Assembly: GCA_944381495.1 (NCBI GenBank)
Contig: CALWLJ010000006.1
Coordinates: 1-64,000 of the forward strand
DNA from: an uncultured Mediterraneibacter sp.
Lineage (GTDB): Bacteria; Bacillota; Clostridia; Lachnospirales; Lachnospiraceae
DNA: 64,000 nt
Direction: 5' to 3'
The position numbers were made by a program, and so were the translations under genes. A model generated the notes under the pieces. That model was not told the DNA's origin. It made no database searches and saw nothing but the letters and a program-made list of their open reading frames with translations. How positions within the stretch are numbered: the first letter of the stretch is position 1; each line of letters opens with the position of its first letter. This document shows, in pieces, positions 33,616 through 42,013 of the stretch.

Positions 33616-34716
33616 CTATTGTGCGTAAGCTACGACTTCTTCCTGCCATAATGTTCCGATCGTTTTCGCAGTCTCATCCCACGCTTCCTGATCTTCTACC
33701 ATTCTTGCATTTGCATACTGGCTGTCATCCAGCAGCTTGGAGGCTACATCCTCCGGAAGTTCCACATCATCACGGATCGGTGTTGCATATCCTTTCGCAA
33801 GATTGATCTGTCCCTCATCACTTAATATGTACTCTCTTGCCAGAGCAGCCGCACAGGGATGCTTGGAATACTTATTGATGATCGTTGCATATCCGGTCTG
33901 GATCGAAGCCTCGGACGGAATAAAGACACTGAAGTCTGCATCCGGATTATTTTCTACAAACTGCTCTCTGTAGCCAAGTGCGTTGAAATCCCAGAGGAAA
34001 GCAACTCCTACTTCTCCCTTTTCAATACGTGCCTGAGTAAACTCGCCAAGGTCAAGTCTTCCCTGCTCCGCGATCTGACGGAAGTAATCCAGTCCCGGCT
34101 GAATGTTGCTCTCATCTCCGCCGTAGGCGATCGCTGCTGCAAGCACCGCATACTGTGCCTGAGTTGCAGCCTGAACGTCTCCCACTGCAACCATGTAGTC
34201 TCCGTTCAGAATGTCTTCAAAAGAAGTCGGTGTTTCTTTTACAATCTTGTTGTTTACGATCACAGACATCGTTCCGTAGTATCCGATGATCCAGTCGCCG
34301 TCATCATCCTTCGCCCAGTCGGGGATGGAATCCCAGTAGCTTGTCTTATACGGCAGTGTAACGCCCTCTTCCACAGCTACCGGTCCGAATGCCTGTCCCA
34401 CATCTCCGATGTCCTTTGTAGCATCTGTTCCCTCAGTCTTAAACATAGAGATTTCCTCTGCCGAAGACATATCTGTATCCACATGGCTGATTCCATACAG
34501 ATCCGTATATTCCTGCCATGTCTCGCCCCAGTTTGCCCATGTATCCGGCATAGCTGCGGATTCCAGTTCTCCTTCTTCTTTCGCCTGAGCTTCAATCTCT
34601 TCTAAGGTCATACTATTTAGGTCAATTGCTTCGTAGTTTTCATTAGAGCTGCATCCTGCAGCAAGTGTTGCTGCCATACAGACAAGCAGCAATGTACTGA
34701 CTATTCTTTTTTTCAT
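33616..34716 (-). CDS. Extracellular solute-binding lipoprotein of the PotA-type importer
   Basis: A 366-residue lipoprotein: signal peptide KKRIVSTLLLVCMAATLAAG with lipobox Cys22, then a type 2 periplasmic-binding fold. Features include GTMSVIVNNKIVKETPTSFE and GYATIINKYSKHPCAA, as in the PotD/FbpA/2-aminoethylphosphonate-binding cluster. Family placement fits polyamine, iron or phosphonate-like ligands; the PHP hydrolase in the operon favours a phosphorus-containing one, but this is inference. It is the first gene of the operon and is separated from the permeases by strong hairpins. Confidence 0.92.
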   Translation of the reverse strand: MKKRIVSTLLLVCMAATLAAGCSSNENYEAIDLNSMTLEEIEAQAKEEGELESAAMPDTWANWGETWQEYTDLYGISHVDTDMSSAEEISMFKTEGTDATKDIGDVGQAFGPVAVEEGVTLPYKTSYWDSIPDWAKDDDGDWIIGYYGTMSVIVNNKIVKETPTSFEDILNGDYMVAVGDVQAATQAQYAVLAAAIAYGGDESNIQPGLDYFRQIAEQGRLDLGEFTQARIEKGEVGVAFLWDFNALGYREQFVENNPDADFSVFIPSEASIQTGYATIINKYSKHPCAAALAREYILSDEGQINLAKGYATPIRDDVELPEDVASKLLDDSQYANARMVEDQEAWDETAKTIGTLWQEEVVAYAQ

Positions 34717-34802
34717 TAGTTCTCTCCCTTGTTCCTAATCTTACTTTTGAACTCCAAGATGAGATTATAATGTCTGTCTGTAAAATGCTCACCAATGAAA
34801 TG

Positions 34803-35675
34803 TTAAATCATTGTTAGCTTTTTCCTGATCTTTTCTGCTTCCGGTGTATTCGCCACACCGCCTTCACCGGTCTCTTTCAGGGAAATATGCATACTTTCGC
34901 CCACTTCTTTCATCGCATCGATCACCTGATCCGGCGGGATCCTGCTTGTGATCCCGGCCAGCGCCATATCTGCGCAGGAGACAGCATTTACCGCGCCGAT
35001 CACATTTCGCTTGATGCATGGAACTTCTACCAGCCCCGCCACCGGATCACAGACAAGCCCCAGCAGATTCTTCAGCGCCATCGCCGCAGCATGAACGATC
35101 TGCTCCGGGCTGCCTCCCCTTACGGACACAAGAGCTCCTGCTGCCATGGCGGAAGCAGAGCCGATCTCCGCCTGACATCCGCCTGCCGCCCCTGCAATAA
35201 ACGCGCGGGAAGCGATCACCTGCCCGATTCCCGCCGCTGTATACATGGCTTCGATCATCCTGTCAGCAGGAATCTCCTCCGCCTCCTTCAGCGGAATAAG
35301 AACAGCGGGGAGCACACCGCAGGCTCCGGCTGTGGGCGCCGCCACGATCCGCTGCATACAGGCGTTGGATTCCCCCATCTTAAGCGCCTCTGCAATGACA
35401 CGTGACATAAAACTGCCGCTCAGTGTGCCGCCTTTCTCCAGATACATCTGCATCTGTCCTCCCATGCCGCCGGCAAGTCCGCTTTTCGACTGGCGGCGTT
35501 CATCATAGGAGGCTGCGGCCTCCTGCATTGCTTTCCACAGTTGTTCCATTGCGGCAACGGACTCTTTCTCTCCTGCGTCCCGATCCTCCATATCAGAAAG
35601 CAGCACGGCCTTCCAGAACGGGATCTGTTCCCTTGTACATCTCTGTACGATCTCTTCCAGTGAACTGTACGACAT
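34803..35675 (-). CDS. sdaAA: L-serine dehydratase, alpha subunit (Fe-S)
   Basis: The alpha chain of the oxygen-sensitive [4Fe-4S] enzyme that deaminates L-serine to pyruvate and ammonia. The 290 residues contain the cluster cysteines in APTAGACGVLPAVL, AGAAGGCQAEIGSASAMAA and CDPVAGLVEVPCIKRN. The ATG at 35675 has GGAGG 9 nt upstream. The partner gene sdaAB lies upstream; repeat A copy 2 fills the space between them and stops just short of this gene's ribosome binding site. Confidence 0.95.
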   Translation of the reverse strand: MSYSSLEEIVQRCTREQIPFWKAVLLSDMEDRDAGEKESVAAMEQLWKAMQEAAASYDERRQSKSGLAGGMGGQMQMYLEKGGTLSGSFMSRVIAEALKMGESNACMQRIVAAPTAGACGVLPAVLIPLKEAEEIPADRMIEAMYTAAGIGQVIASRAFIAGAAGGCQAEIGSASAMAAGALVSVRGGSPEQIVHAAAMALKNLLGLVCDPVAGLVEVPCIKRNVIGAVNAVSCADMALAGITSRIPPDQVIDAMKEVGESMHISLKETGEGGVANTPEAEKIRKKLTMI

Positions 35676-35693
35676 CAAATCTTACCTCCATTG

Positions 35694-35873
35694 TTCAAGA
35701 CTCGCTCACGAGTCTTGGCGCGGGATTCGGGTCAGCTTTAGCTGACATAATACCTCTCCGAATCCCTGCGCATTCTCGCGAAGCGTATATCAGATGGGGG
35801 ATTGACACCCGCCACTGATACTGCTTGGTCACTCACCACCTATAGATGCGGGAGTCATCCCACATCTGATATA
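35694..35873. repeat. Repeat A, copy 2 (overlaps the 3' end of sdaAB)
   Basis: Matches 5146-5326 end to end in the same orientation. The left hairpin is GACTCG-CTCA-CGAGTC and the inner stem C/G pair at the CTCGCG loop of copy 1 has become T/A here, a paired change. The rightmost 45 nt encode the last residues and stop codon of sdaAB, so the coding end of that gene appears to come from the repeat. Confidence 0.9.
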
Positions 35874-36515
35874 CATGATCCGCTCAATCCCTTCCAGATG
35901 CTCCAGCATCGATACGGTCTCCTTCTGAACCGGCTGGTCCGTCTCGATCACCATCACGGCGCTTCCCCCTCTTCTGTCCCGGTAAAGCTGGAGGGTGGCA
36001 ATATTTACTCTCTTCCATGACAGAATACTGGTCACCTCTGATACTACGCCGGGGCTGTCCTGATTCCGGATGATCAGTGTCGGACAGGCTCCGGAGCAGT
36101 GTACTTCCGTTCCGTCAAGCTTGTTGATCATGATCCTTCCGCCGCCCAGTGATGATGCCTGAACCTCCGCCTTCCTGCCACCTTCTCCTTCTACTTTCAG
36201 CAGCGCGGTATTGGGATGCGCCTCCGGGATCCGTACATTTCGGAATGAGAATGCCAGCCCCTCATGCTCGGCCTCCTGAAAGCTGTCCGGTATCCTGATG
36301 TCATCCGGTTTCATCCCCAGAAGCCCGGCAATAAGAGCCCGGTCTGTTCCGTGCCCGCTTCCTGTCGCCGCAAAGGAGCCGCTTAACGCAATATCGGCTT
36401 TCACCGGCTTCTCGCCCAGCAATGTTCTCGTTACATACCCGATCCGGACCGCCCCAGCCGTATGGGAGCTGGAAGGTCCTACCATAACCGGTCCAAGAAT
36501 ATCAAATATATTCAT
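35829..36515 (-). CDS. sdaAB: L-serine dehydratase, beta subunit, with repeat-derived C-terminus
   Basis: The beta chain has FDILGPVMVGPSSSHTAGAV, the substrate-side block of the family, then a C-terminal ACT domain (IRNQDSPGVVSEVTSIL, NIATLQLYR). The 228 residues are close to the usual length, but the final 14 or so (YIRCGMTPASIGGE) are encoded inside repeat A copy 2 and do not resemble the family. The repeat thus seems to have inserted at the very end of the gene and supplied a new stop. The ACT domain is intact, so the enzyme is probably functional. Confidence 0.92.
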   Translation of the reverse strand: MNIFDILGPVMVGPSSSHTAGAVRIGYVTRTLLGEKPVKADIALSGSFAATGSGHGTDRALIAGLLGMKPDDIRIPDSFQEAEHEGLAFSFRNVRIPEAHPNTALLKVEGEGGRKAEVQASSLGGGRIMINKLDGTEVHCSGACPTLIIRNQDSPGVVSEVTSILSWKRVNIATLQLYRDRRGGSAVMVIETDQPVQKETVSMLEHLEGIERIMYIRCGMTPASIGGE

Positions 36516-36630
36516 ACCTCTTTCTCCTGACTTTTATACTGTTAGTCTTCCCCTTTTTCCTGCATACAATCGTTTCTTATCATATCAGAATGACCGTAGT
36601 TTCTTATCAAATGCCGGTTAAAACTAAGTT

Positions 36631-36670
36631 AAAAAACAGCAGGAGAGGATTCTCATGTTCCTCTCCTGCT
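36631..36670 (-). terminator. Terminator after argF
   Basis: AGCAGGAGAGGA and its perfect complement (12 bp, 9-nt loop) followed on the minus strand by GTTTTTTAAC. Confidence 0.88.
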
Positions 36671-36706
36671 GTCACACTCAGCTGTCACACTCAGCTGTCA
36701 CACTCA
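36668..36706. repeat. Three tandem copies of a 13-bp unit
   Basis: GCTGTCACACTCA is repeated three times without change, between the argF stop and the terminator stem, the first copy overlapping the stem by 3 nt. It is a candidate variable-number repeat. Confidence 0.9.
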
Positions 36707-36761
36707 GGTTTCCCTATTTATTATTTCTGCTTTATCTTGTTCGCTTACATACGCTCCTGTA

Positions 36762-37772
36762 CTAAGCCAGTTCCGTCCCGTCGGTCGTCTCCAGCGTAGC
36801 CGCCATCACAGCCTTGATGGTATGCATACGGTTCTCCGCTTCATCAAATACCTTCGACTGAGGTGACTCGAACACTTCATCTGTCACTTCCATATCCGTA
36901 ATGCCAAACCGCTCTCCCATCTCTTTGCCAATCTTTGTCTTCAGATCGTGGAACGCGGGCAGGCAGTGCAGGAAGATAGCACTCTCCTTCGCGTTTGCCA
37001 TCACTTCCTTCGTCACCTTGTAGGGAGTCAGCTCACGGATCCTCTCCTCCCATACTTCATCCGGCTCTCCCATGGACACCCATACGTCCGTATAGATTAC
37101 GTCCGCATCCTTCGTACCTTCCTTCACATCCTCGGTGAGCGTGATCGTCGCGCCGGACTCTGCTGCATAGCCCCGGCATGTCTCTACCAGATCCGCTGCC
37201 GGGAAATATTTCTCTGTCGTACATGCAACGAAGTCCAGCCCCAGCTTGGAACATGCGATCATCAGAGAATTGCCCATATTGTAACGGGCGTCACCCATAT
37301 AGACCAGCTTCAGCCCCTTCAGGGTACCGAAGTTCTCGCGGATAGTCAGCATATCCGCCAGCATCTGCGTAGGGTGATATTCATTTGTCAGACCGTTCCA
37401 TACAGGCACTCCTGCATATTTGGCCAGCTCTTCCACCAGTTCCTGGCCGAATCCCCGGTACTCGATGCCGTCAAACATCCTTCCCAGCACGCGGGCTGTA
37501 TCCTCAATACTCTCCTTCTTCCCGATCTGAGAGCCTGTGGGGCCCAGGTAGGTCGTCCCCATTCCCATATCGTGTGCAGCCACCTCAAACGCACAGCGTG
37601 TACGGGTGCTGTCCTTTTCAAATATCAGTGCAACGTTCTTTCCTTTATAGTGATCCACCGGGATTCCCTTTTTCTTTTTTTCCTTCAGATCCGCGGAAAG
37701 ATCGAGCAGATATGTGATCTCTTCCGGTGTAAAGTCCTTTAATGTAAGAAAATTTCTTCCTTTTAAATTCAT
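36762..37772 (-). CDS. argF: Ornithine carbamoyltransferase
   Basis: A 336-residue enzyme that joins carbamoyl phosphate to ornithine to give citrulline. The carbamoyl-phosphate loop is STRTR (from residue 55) in [27 protein letters not shown] and HCLPAFHD are the other binding blocks. The length and HCLPAFHD are shared by anabolic ArgF and catabolic ArcB. No arginine deiminase or carbamate kinase gene is adjacent, and two ARG boxes overlap the promoter, so a biosynthetic role under ArgR repression is more likely. Confidence 0.94.
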   Translation of the reverse strand: MNLKGRNFLTLKDFTPEEITYLLDLSADLKEKKKKGIPVDHYKGKNVALIFEKDSTRTRCAFEVAAHDMGMGTTYLGPTGSQIGKKESIEDTARVLGRMFDGIEYRGFGQELVEELAKYAGVPVWNGLTNEYHPTQMLADMLTIRENFGTLKGLKLVYMGDARYNMGNSLMIACSKLGLDFVACTTEKYFPAADLVETCRGYAAESGATITLTEDVKEGTKDADVIYTDVWVSMGEPDEVWEERIRELTPYKVTKEVMANAKESAIFLHCLPAFHDLKTKIGKEMGERFGITDMEVTDEVFESPQSKVFDEAENRMHTIKAVMAATLETTDGTELA

Positions 37773-37818
37773 CTCTATATCCTCTCTTTTCCACTGTCAT
37801 TTGTCGTTCGCTGACAGT

Positions 37819-37868
37819 AGTATACTACAGCAGTGTATAAAAATGCAAGATTAATGCATAAAAATTCT
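37819..37868 (-). promoter_or_regulatory. argF: argF promoter with two ARG boxes
   Basis: On the minus strand TTGCAT (plus 37843-37848), an 18-bp spacer and TATACT (plus 37819-37824). TGTATAAAAATGCA (37834-37847) and TGCATAAAAATTCT (37855-37868) each match 12 of 14 core positions of the ARG box TGAATWWWWATTCA and are 21 bp apart, two helical turns, as in known ArgR/AhrC operators. Confidence 0.75.
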
Positions 37869-37875
37869 TTTTTTA

Positions 37876-38691
37876 TTATAATAGACGCCTTTGTCTGCCG
37901 GCTTCATACATCAGTACAGCCGCTGCAACAGCTGCATTTAAGGACTCTGCCTTTCCCTCCATTGGGATCCGGATCCGGCAGTCTGCACAGGCTGCTGTTT
38001 CCTCCTTCAGACCGTTTCCCTCATTTCCTATGAGAAATGCAGTTCCTCCGCGGTAATCCTCTCTGTCATAGGCATTCTTTCCTTCCAGATGAGCTGCATA
38101 AACCCGTATTCCCGCACTTTTCAGATCCTTGACAGCGCCGGGGAGATCATCGGTCCGGCAGTATGGAACGCGGAACAGGGCGCCCATGGTAGAGCGCACA
38201 ACCTTCGGGTTATAAATATCCACACAATCGCCGCTCATCAGAATTCCTGTCGCTCCCGCCGCCTCGGCAGTACGGAAAACAGTGCCCATATTCCCGGGAT
38301 CCTGAAGATTATCCAGTACGATTACAAACGGCGCCCTTTCCTTCCCGGACGGATCTCTGAGGATATCCGCCCTGCTGTACGTCCTCCGCTCTACAACAGC
38401 AAGGATTCCCTGAGGTGTTTTTGTATCAGATACATATTCGAAAACAGAGTCCGAAAGTATCTCCGTCCTGCTCTGCCCGGCAAATGCTTCTGCCAGCTTT
38501 CCGCTTTTCTTCGTAAAACTTTCGGAAAAATATACTTTCTGTATCTGCTTCTGCCACTCTCTGTCGTCAAGGAGCTCCCCGGTCATGCGGGGGCCCTCAA
38601 CGAGAAACACATTCTGCCGGTCTCTCTCTCTGCTCTTCTTCATCAGCTTCACAAGCTCTCTCACCTGTGCGTTGCCTGTACTTGTGATCAT
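37876..38691 (-). CDS. TrmH/SpoU-family RNA 2'-O-methyltransferase
   Basis: A 271-residue SPOUT methyltransferase. An N-terminal RNA-binding domain (VRELVKLMKKSRERDRQNVF) precedes the knotted domain with motif 1 VLDNLQDPGNMGTVFRTAEA, motif 2 AFLIGNEGNGL and motif 3 IPMEGKAESLNAAVAAAVLM, where S-adenosylmethionine binds. Relatives methylate 23S rRNA or tRNA ribose; the exact site is not deducible. It starts 3 nt after the ktrA stop and is probably cotranscribed with the potassium genes. Confidence 0.92.
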   Translation of the reverse strand: MITSTGNAQVRELVKLMKKSRERDRQNVFLVEGPRMTGELLDDREWQKQIQKVYFSESFTKKSGKLAEAFAGQSRTEILSDSVFEYVSDTKTPQGILAVVERRTYSRADILRDPSGKERAPFVIVLDNLQDPGNMGTVFRTAEAAGATGILMSGDCVDIYNPKVVRSTMGALFRVPYCRTDDLPGAVKDLKSAGIRVYAAHLEGKNAYDREDYRGGTAFLIGNEGNGLKEETAACADCRIRIPMEGKAESLNAAVAAAVLMYEAGRQRRLL

Positions 38692-38694
38692 CTG

Positions 38695-39351
38695 CTATTT
38701 CCCCTTTGTATCGAATTTCTCCAGAATATCATTTGCTCCGATCATGATCAGGATGGCCCCCTCCTGCAGCGGTTTCTGCGGATCAAAGGCGACGTCCACT
38801 TCTCCGTCCACGATCACTCCTACTACATTGATACCGAATCTCTCACGGATTCCAAGCTCGGACAGACATTTTCCTACCCACCTGGACGGCACCACAATCT
38901 CAACCATACTATAGTCATTAGACAGCTCGATCCAGTCTGTAAATTCCCGGGCCACCAGGTTCTTCGCGACTCTGCTTCCCATCTCCCGCTCCGGGTAGAC
39001 CACTATATCCGCTCCTACTTTCTTCAGGATCGTTCCCTGAAGATCATCCTTTGCCTTGGCGATCACTCTGGGGATCCCCATTTCCTTGCAGATCATTGTA
39101 GCGAGAATACTGGCCTCCAGATTCTCCGAAACAGCAACGACCACTCCGTCCAGATTCCTTCCGCCCAGACTCTGGAGAGCCTCCGGATCAGACACATCCG
39201 CCTTGACCGCGTAGGCCACCTGCTCCGAGATCTCCTGGATCTTCTCATAAGAATCGTCAACTACCAGCACATCACAGCCCATGTTCTCCAAAGTCAGGGC
39301 AACACTCCATCCAAAACTTCCCAGTCCAAGCACTGCATATTGTTTCTTCAT
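38695..39351 (-). CDS. ktrA: Potassium uptake regulatory subunit KtrA
   Basis: A 218-residue cytoplasmic RCK protein: Rossmann domain with AVLGLGSFGWSVALTL (GxGxxG) binding ATP/ADP and NAD(H), and a C-terminal RCK_C domain that binds c-di-AMP in characterised KtrA proteins. It gates the KtrB channel. Start at 39351 chosen because TGGAG precedes it; the frame to 39411 is longer than the family. It lies between ktrB and the methyltransferase gene. Confidence 0.92.
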   Translation of the reverse strand: MKKQYAVLGLGSFGWSVALTLENMGCDVLVVDDSYEKIQEISEQVAYAVKADVSDPEALQSLGGRNLDGVVVAVSENLEASILATMICKEMGIPRVIAKAKDDLQGTILKKVGADIVVYPEREMGSRVAKNLVAREFTDWIELSNDYSMVEIVVPSRWVGKCLSELGIRERFGINVVGVIVDGEVDVAFDPQKPLQEGAILIMIGANDILEKFDTKGK

Positions 39352-39428
39352 AATAAATATCTCCATTCCGCCGCCGTTCCGACAGCATTTTATTATTTCC
39401 GCGAGCAACAAGACAAGCGGATTTCTGT

Positions 39429-40814
39429 TTATCCGAGCATGAGCCGCTTCTCCGGGAGCTCCCGGAACTGCACACTCTTATCTGCCTTTCCGGCAAATAC
39501 CAGCGCCATGGTCAGCGGACCGATCCTTCCTATATACATCAGCAGCATGAGCACCACATGACTGGCCCTGGACAGCTGCGGCGTAAGATCCGCAGAAAGC
39601 CCGACCGTTCCTATCGCTGAGGACGCTTCATACATCAGATTCAGGAAATCTCTTCCCGGCTCGAAGATCCCCAGCGCCATTACTCCTGCCAGCCAGGATA
39701 TAAATGTAATAAGAGTAATCGTGATGCCAGATCTGACGATATCATCTGCCACTCTCCTGCCGAAACACTCTGTATCTCTCCGCCCGCGGAGTACAGAAAC
39801 TGCTGTCAGGAGCAGCATAGCCGCAGTCGTGGTCTTGATGCCGCCCGCCGTACCAGCCGGAGATCCGCCGATAAACATGAGGATGCATCCCAAAAATCTG
39901 GATCCTGCCGTCAGTCCGGACTGAGACACAGAAGCATACCCTGCCGTACGTGTCGTCACCGACTGGAATGCAGACGCCATCAGTTTCTCAGGCACGCTCA
40001 GCTCTCCCATAGTAGACGGATTGTTATATTCCAGAAGAAAGAATCCGATCGTACCGGCCAGGATCAGGAAGGCTGTCATGGACAGGACGATCTTCGCCTG
40101 AAGCCCCAGCCTGGTAAATATTCTACTGAGCATTCCTTTTGCAGCGGCTTCCTTCCGGACATTCTCCAGTACATTATACCATACAGGGAAGCCAAGTCCT
40201 CCCATAACGATCAGAAACATGGTCGTAAAGTTAATGAGCGGGGAATCTACATATTCAATAAAACTCGTGCTTCCAAGTATATCGATACCTGCATTGCAGA
40301 ACGCGGATACAGAATGAAAGATTCCGTACCAAATACCGCGTATCACTCCAAATTCCGGTACAAATTTTACAGCATAGAGCAGTGCCCCGATTCCTTCTAC
40401 AAAGAGGGTTCCCTTCAAAATCCTTATAATAAACCGCACCAGCCCCGATAATGTATCCAGCCCGTATGCCTGCTGGATCACGATCCTTCCCTGCATCGTG
40501 ATCTTCTTTCCCATTATAAGGAAGAAGGCCGACATACAGGCTACTACTCCCAGACCTCCGATCTGTATGAGCACAAGCATCACGATCTGTCCCGCCAGTG
40601 TAAACTGCTCCGCCGGTACGATCGTGATCAGCCCGGTCACACATACGGACGTCACCGAGGAAAACAGCGCGTCGATAAACTCGATAGGCTTCTGATTGCA
40701 AAAGGGCAGCCACAGCAGCACACCCCCCAGAAATATTACCCCGAAGAATCCAAGGGCAATCATCTGCATGGTGGTAAGCCTTATTTTTCTTGATGTCCTT
40801 ATTCTTGATTTCAT
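39429..40814 (-). CDS. ktrB: Potassium uptake membrane subunit KtrB (TrkH family)
   Basis: About 461 residues with four M1-P-M2 repeats. Pore loops include SVTSVCVTGLITI, HSVSAFCNAGIDI, SVTTRTAGYASV and ASSAIGTVGLSAD, each with the selectivity-filter Gly. Together with KtrA it imports K+ coupled to Na+. The ATG at 40814 has CAGGAG 9 nt upstream. Confidence 0.95.
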   Translation of the reverse strand: MKSRIRTSRKIRLTTMQMIALGFFGVIFLGGVLLWLPFCNQKPIEFIDALFSSVTSVCVTGLITIVPAEQFTLAGQIVMLVLIQIGGLGVVACMSAFFLIMGKKITMQGRIVIQQAYGLDTLSGLVRFIIRILKGTLFVEGIGALLYAVKFVPEFGVIRGIWYGIFHSVSAFCNAGIDILGSTSFIEYVDSPLINFTTMFLIVMGGLGFPVWYNVLENVRKEAAAKGMLSRIFTRLGLQAKIVLSMTAFLILAGTIGFFLLEYNNPSTMGELSVPEKLMASAFQSVTTRTAGYASVSQSGLTAGSRFLGCILMFIGGSPAGTAGGIKTTTAAMLLLTAVSVLRGRRDTECFGRRVADDIVRSGITITLITFISWLAGVMALGIFEPGRDFLNLMYEASSAIGTVGLSADLTPQLSRASHVVLMLLMYIGRIGPLTMALVFAGKADKSVQFRELPEKRLMLG

Positions 40815-40952
40815 GTCAAATATCTCCTGCATCTTCCGAAACGTTTTTCTGTCTTATCTTAGCATAGTGCCCAGGATTATTCAATTTTCCTACATATTCT
40901 TAGCTTCTTTTTTATATTTGCCGGTTTCTGTTCAGACGTGTCTCAGTATTCA

Positions 40953-41092
40953 GCCATAAACGAACTGTGCTGCCGCGAAGGCCCGTAGGGGAGCGCCGGC
41001 ATTTGGGCCGCGTCCTCTGCGGCCCTATGTGTCCGCTGCGCTCCACTCCGAGCGAAAGCGCGGCCGCCGGGGCAGCACAGCTCGTTTATGGC
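40953..41092. repeat. Repeat C, copy 2 (long palindrome with conserved core)
   Basis: Two 22-bp arms (left GCCATAAACGAACTGTGC..., right its complement with one G:T mismatch) enclose CGAAGGCCCGTAGGGGAGCG and GCGGCCGCCGG, the core also found at 27991-28063, plus an extra ~60 nt that contains GGGCCGC-GTCCTCT-GCGGCCC. The arms are unrelated to those of copy 1. It fills the 420-nt gap between ktrB and the PepSY gene; the remainder of that gap is AT-rich and should hold the PepSY-gene promoter. Confidence 0.85.
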
Positions 41093-41237
41093 GGACAGCT
41101 GAGAACAAATGAGCAGTAACATTGCTGAAAAATAAAAAACATTGCTTTTCTAATGTTGTTTTAATAAACAACGGGTATATTACAATTACAGAAAGCAAAC
41201 AAAATAAAAATAAATTCAATACAAGGAGGAAATCAAT

Positions 41238-41942
41238 ATGAAGAAAAGAATCGTTACTTTATTACTTGCAGGAGCAATGACAACCGCACTTCTGACCGGA
41301 TGCGGAGGACAGGGAAATACAGCAGGCACAGCGCAGAACAACGCAGCTGATAACGCTCAGGCAGAAGGCAATGCAGCCGGCGCTTCCGAAGGACAGGCGA
41401 ATGCAGCCGACAGCCAGGCAGGCGAAAATGCTCAGAACGGCAATGAAAACCTGCAGAATAATGCCGGACAGAACAGCGCCGCACAGAATGGCACAGCATC
41501 CGCCATCACAGAAGAACAGGCAAAAGCCATTGCACTGGAAAAGGCAGGGGTTACAGAGGCCGATACGATTGCGGTCGCTGTAAAGCAGGAACGGGATGAC
41601 GGAGTGTCTGTATATAACGTAGACATCTACACACCGGACAGAGACTATGAGTATGACCTGGCTGTTGCCGACGGGACCATCTACAGCCAGGAAAGCGAAC
41701 CGGCCGAACGGATCACTTCCACAAATGTAAATACCAAAGTCTCCCTGGACGAGGCAAAGAAGGCCCTGCTCGCAAAGGTGCCCGGAGCTACAGATGATAA
41801 TCTCCGCATCAGCCTGGACAGAGACGACGGCAGATATAATTACGAAGGCGAGATCATCTACGGCGACAGATCTTATGAATATGAAATGAACGCAGAGACA
41901 GGCGACATCTATGAATGGTCCGAAGAACTGCTGAACAGATGA
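41238..41942 (+). CDS. PepSY-domain lipoprotein
   Basis: A 234-residue lipoprotein: KKRIVTLLLAGAMTTALLTG precedes the lipobox Cys22. Residues 23-88 are a low-complexity Asn/Ala/Gln/Glu/Gly linker that spaces the globular part from the membrane. Two PepSY domains follow (ITEEQAKAIALEKAG and VSLDEAKKALLAKVPG are their first helices; YEYDLAVADGTIYS and YEYEMNAETGDIYEW their ends). PepSY domains are thought to inhibit or chaperone extracellular proteases. It has AGGAGG upstream and is monocistronic, ending at a terminator. Confidence 0.9.
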   Translation: MKKRIVTLLLAGAMTTALLTGCGGQGNTAGTAQNNAADNAQAEGNAAGASEGQANAADSQAGENAQNGNENLQNNAGQNSAAQNGTASAITEEQAKAIALEKAGVTEADTIAVAVKQERDDGVSVYNVDIYTPDRDYEYDLAVADGTIYSQESEPAERITSTNVNTKVSLDEAKKALLAKVPGATDDNLRISLDRDDGRYNYEGEIIYGDRSYEYEMNAETGDIYEWSEELLNR

Positions 41943-41954
41943 CATTTATCAGAT

Positions 41955-42004
41955 ACCCCCTGCGGAAACCGACTGAACTCTCAGCCGGGCCCGCAGGGGT
42001 TTTT
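41955..42004 (+). terminator. Terminator after the PepSY gene
   Basis: CCCCTGCGG and CCGCAGGGG form a stem followed by TTTTT; it may also serve the convergent anti-sigma gene ending at 42014. Confidence 0.85.
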
Positions 42005-42013
42005 CATTGGTCG

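Noticed and set aside
40953-41092. Repeat C copy 2 as an ordinary terminator of ktrB's neighbour
   Set aside because: It is upstream, not downstream, of ktrB, has no T-run, and shares a long core with another locus, so a repeat element explains it better.
41262-41945. Antisense frame opposite the PepSY lipoprotein gene
   Set aside because: Its Cys-rich composition arises from the low-complexity Asn/Ala linker read on the other strand; the lipoprotein has signal peptide, ribosome binding site and terminator.
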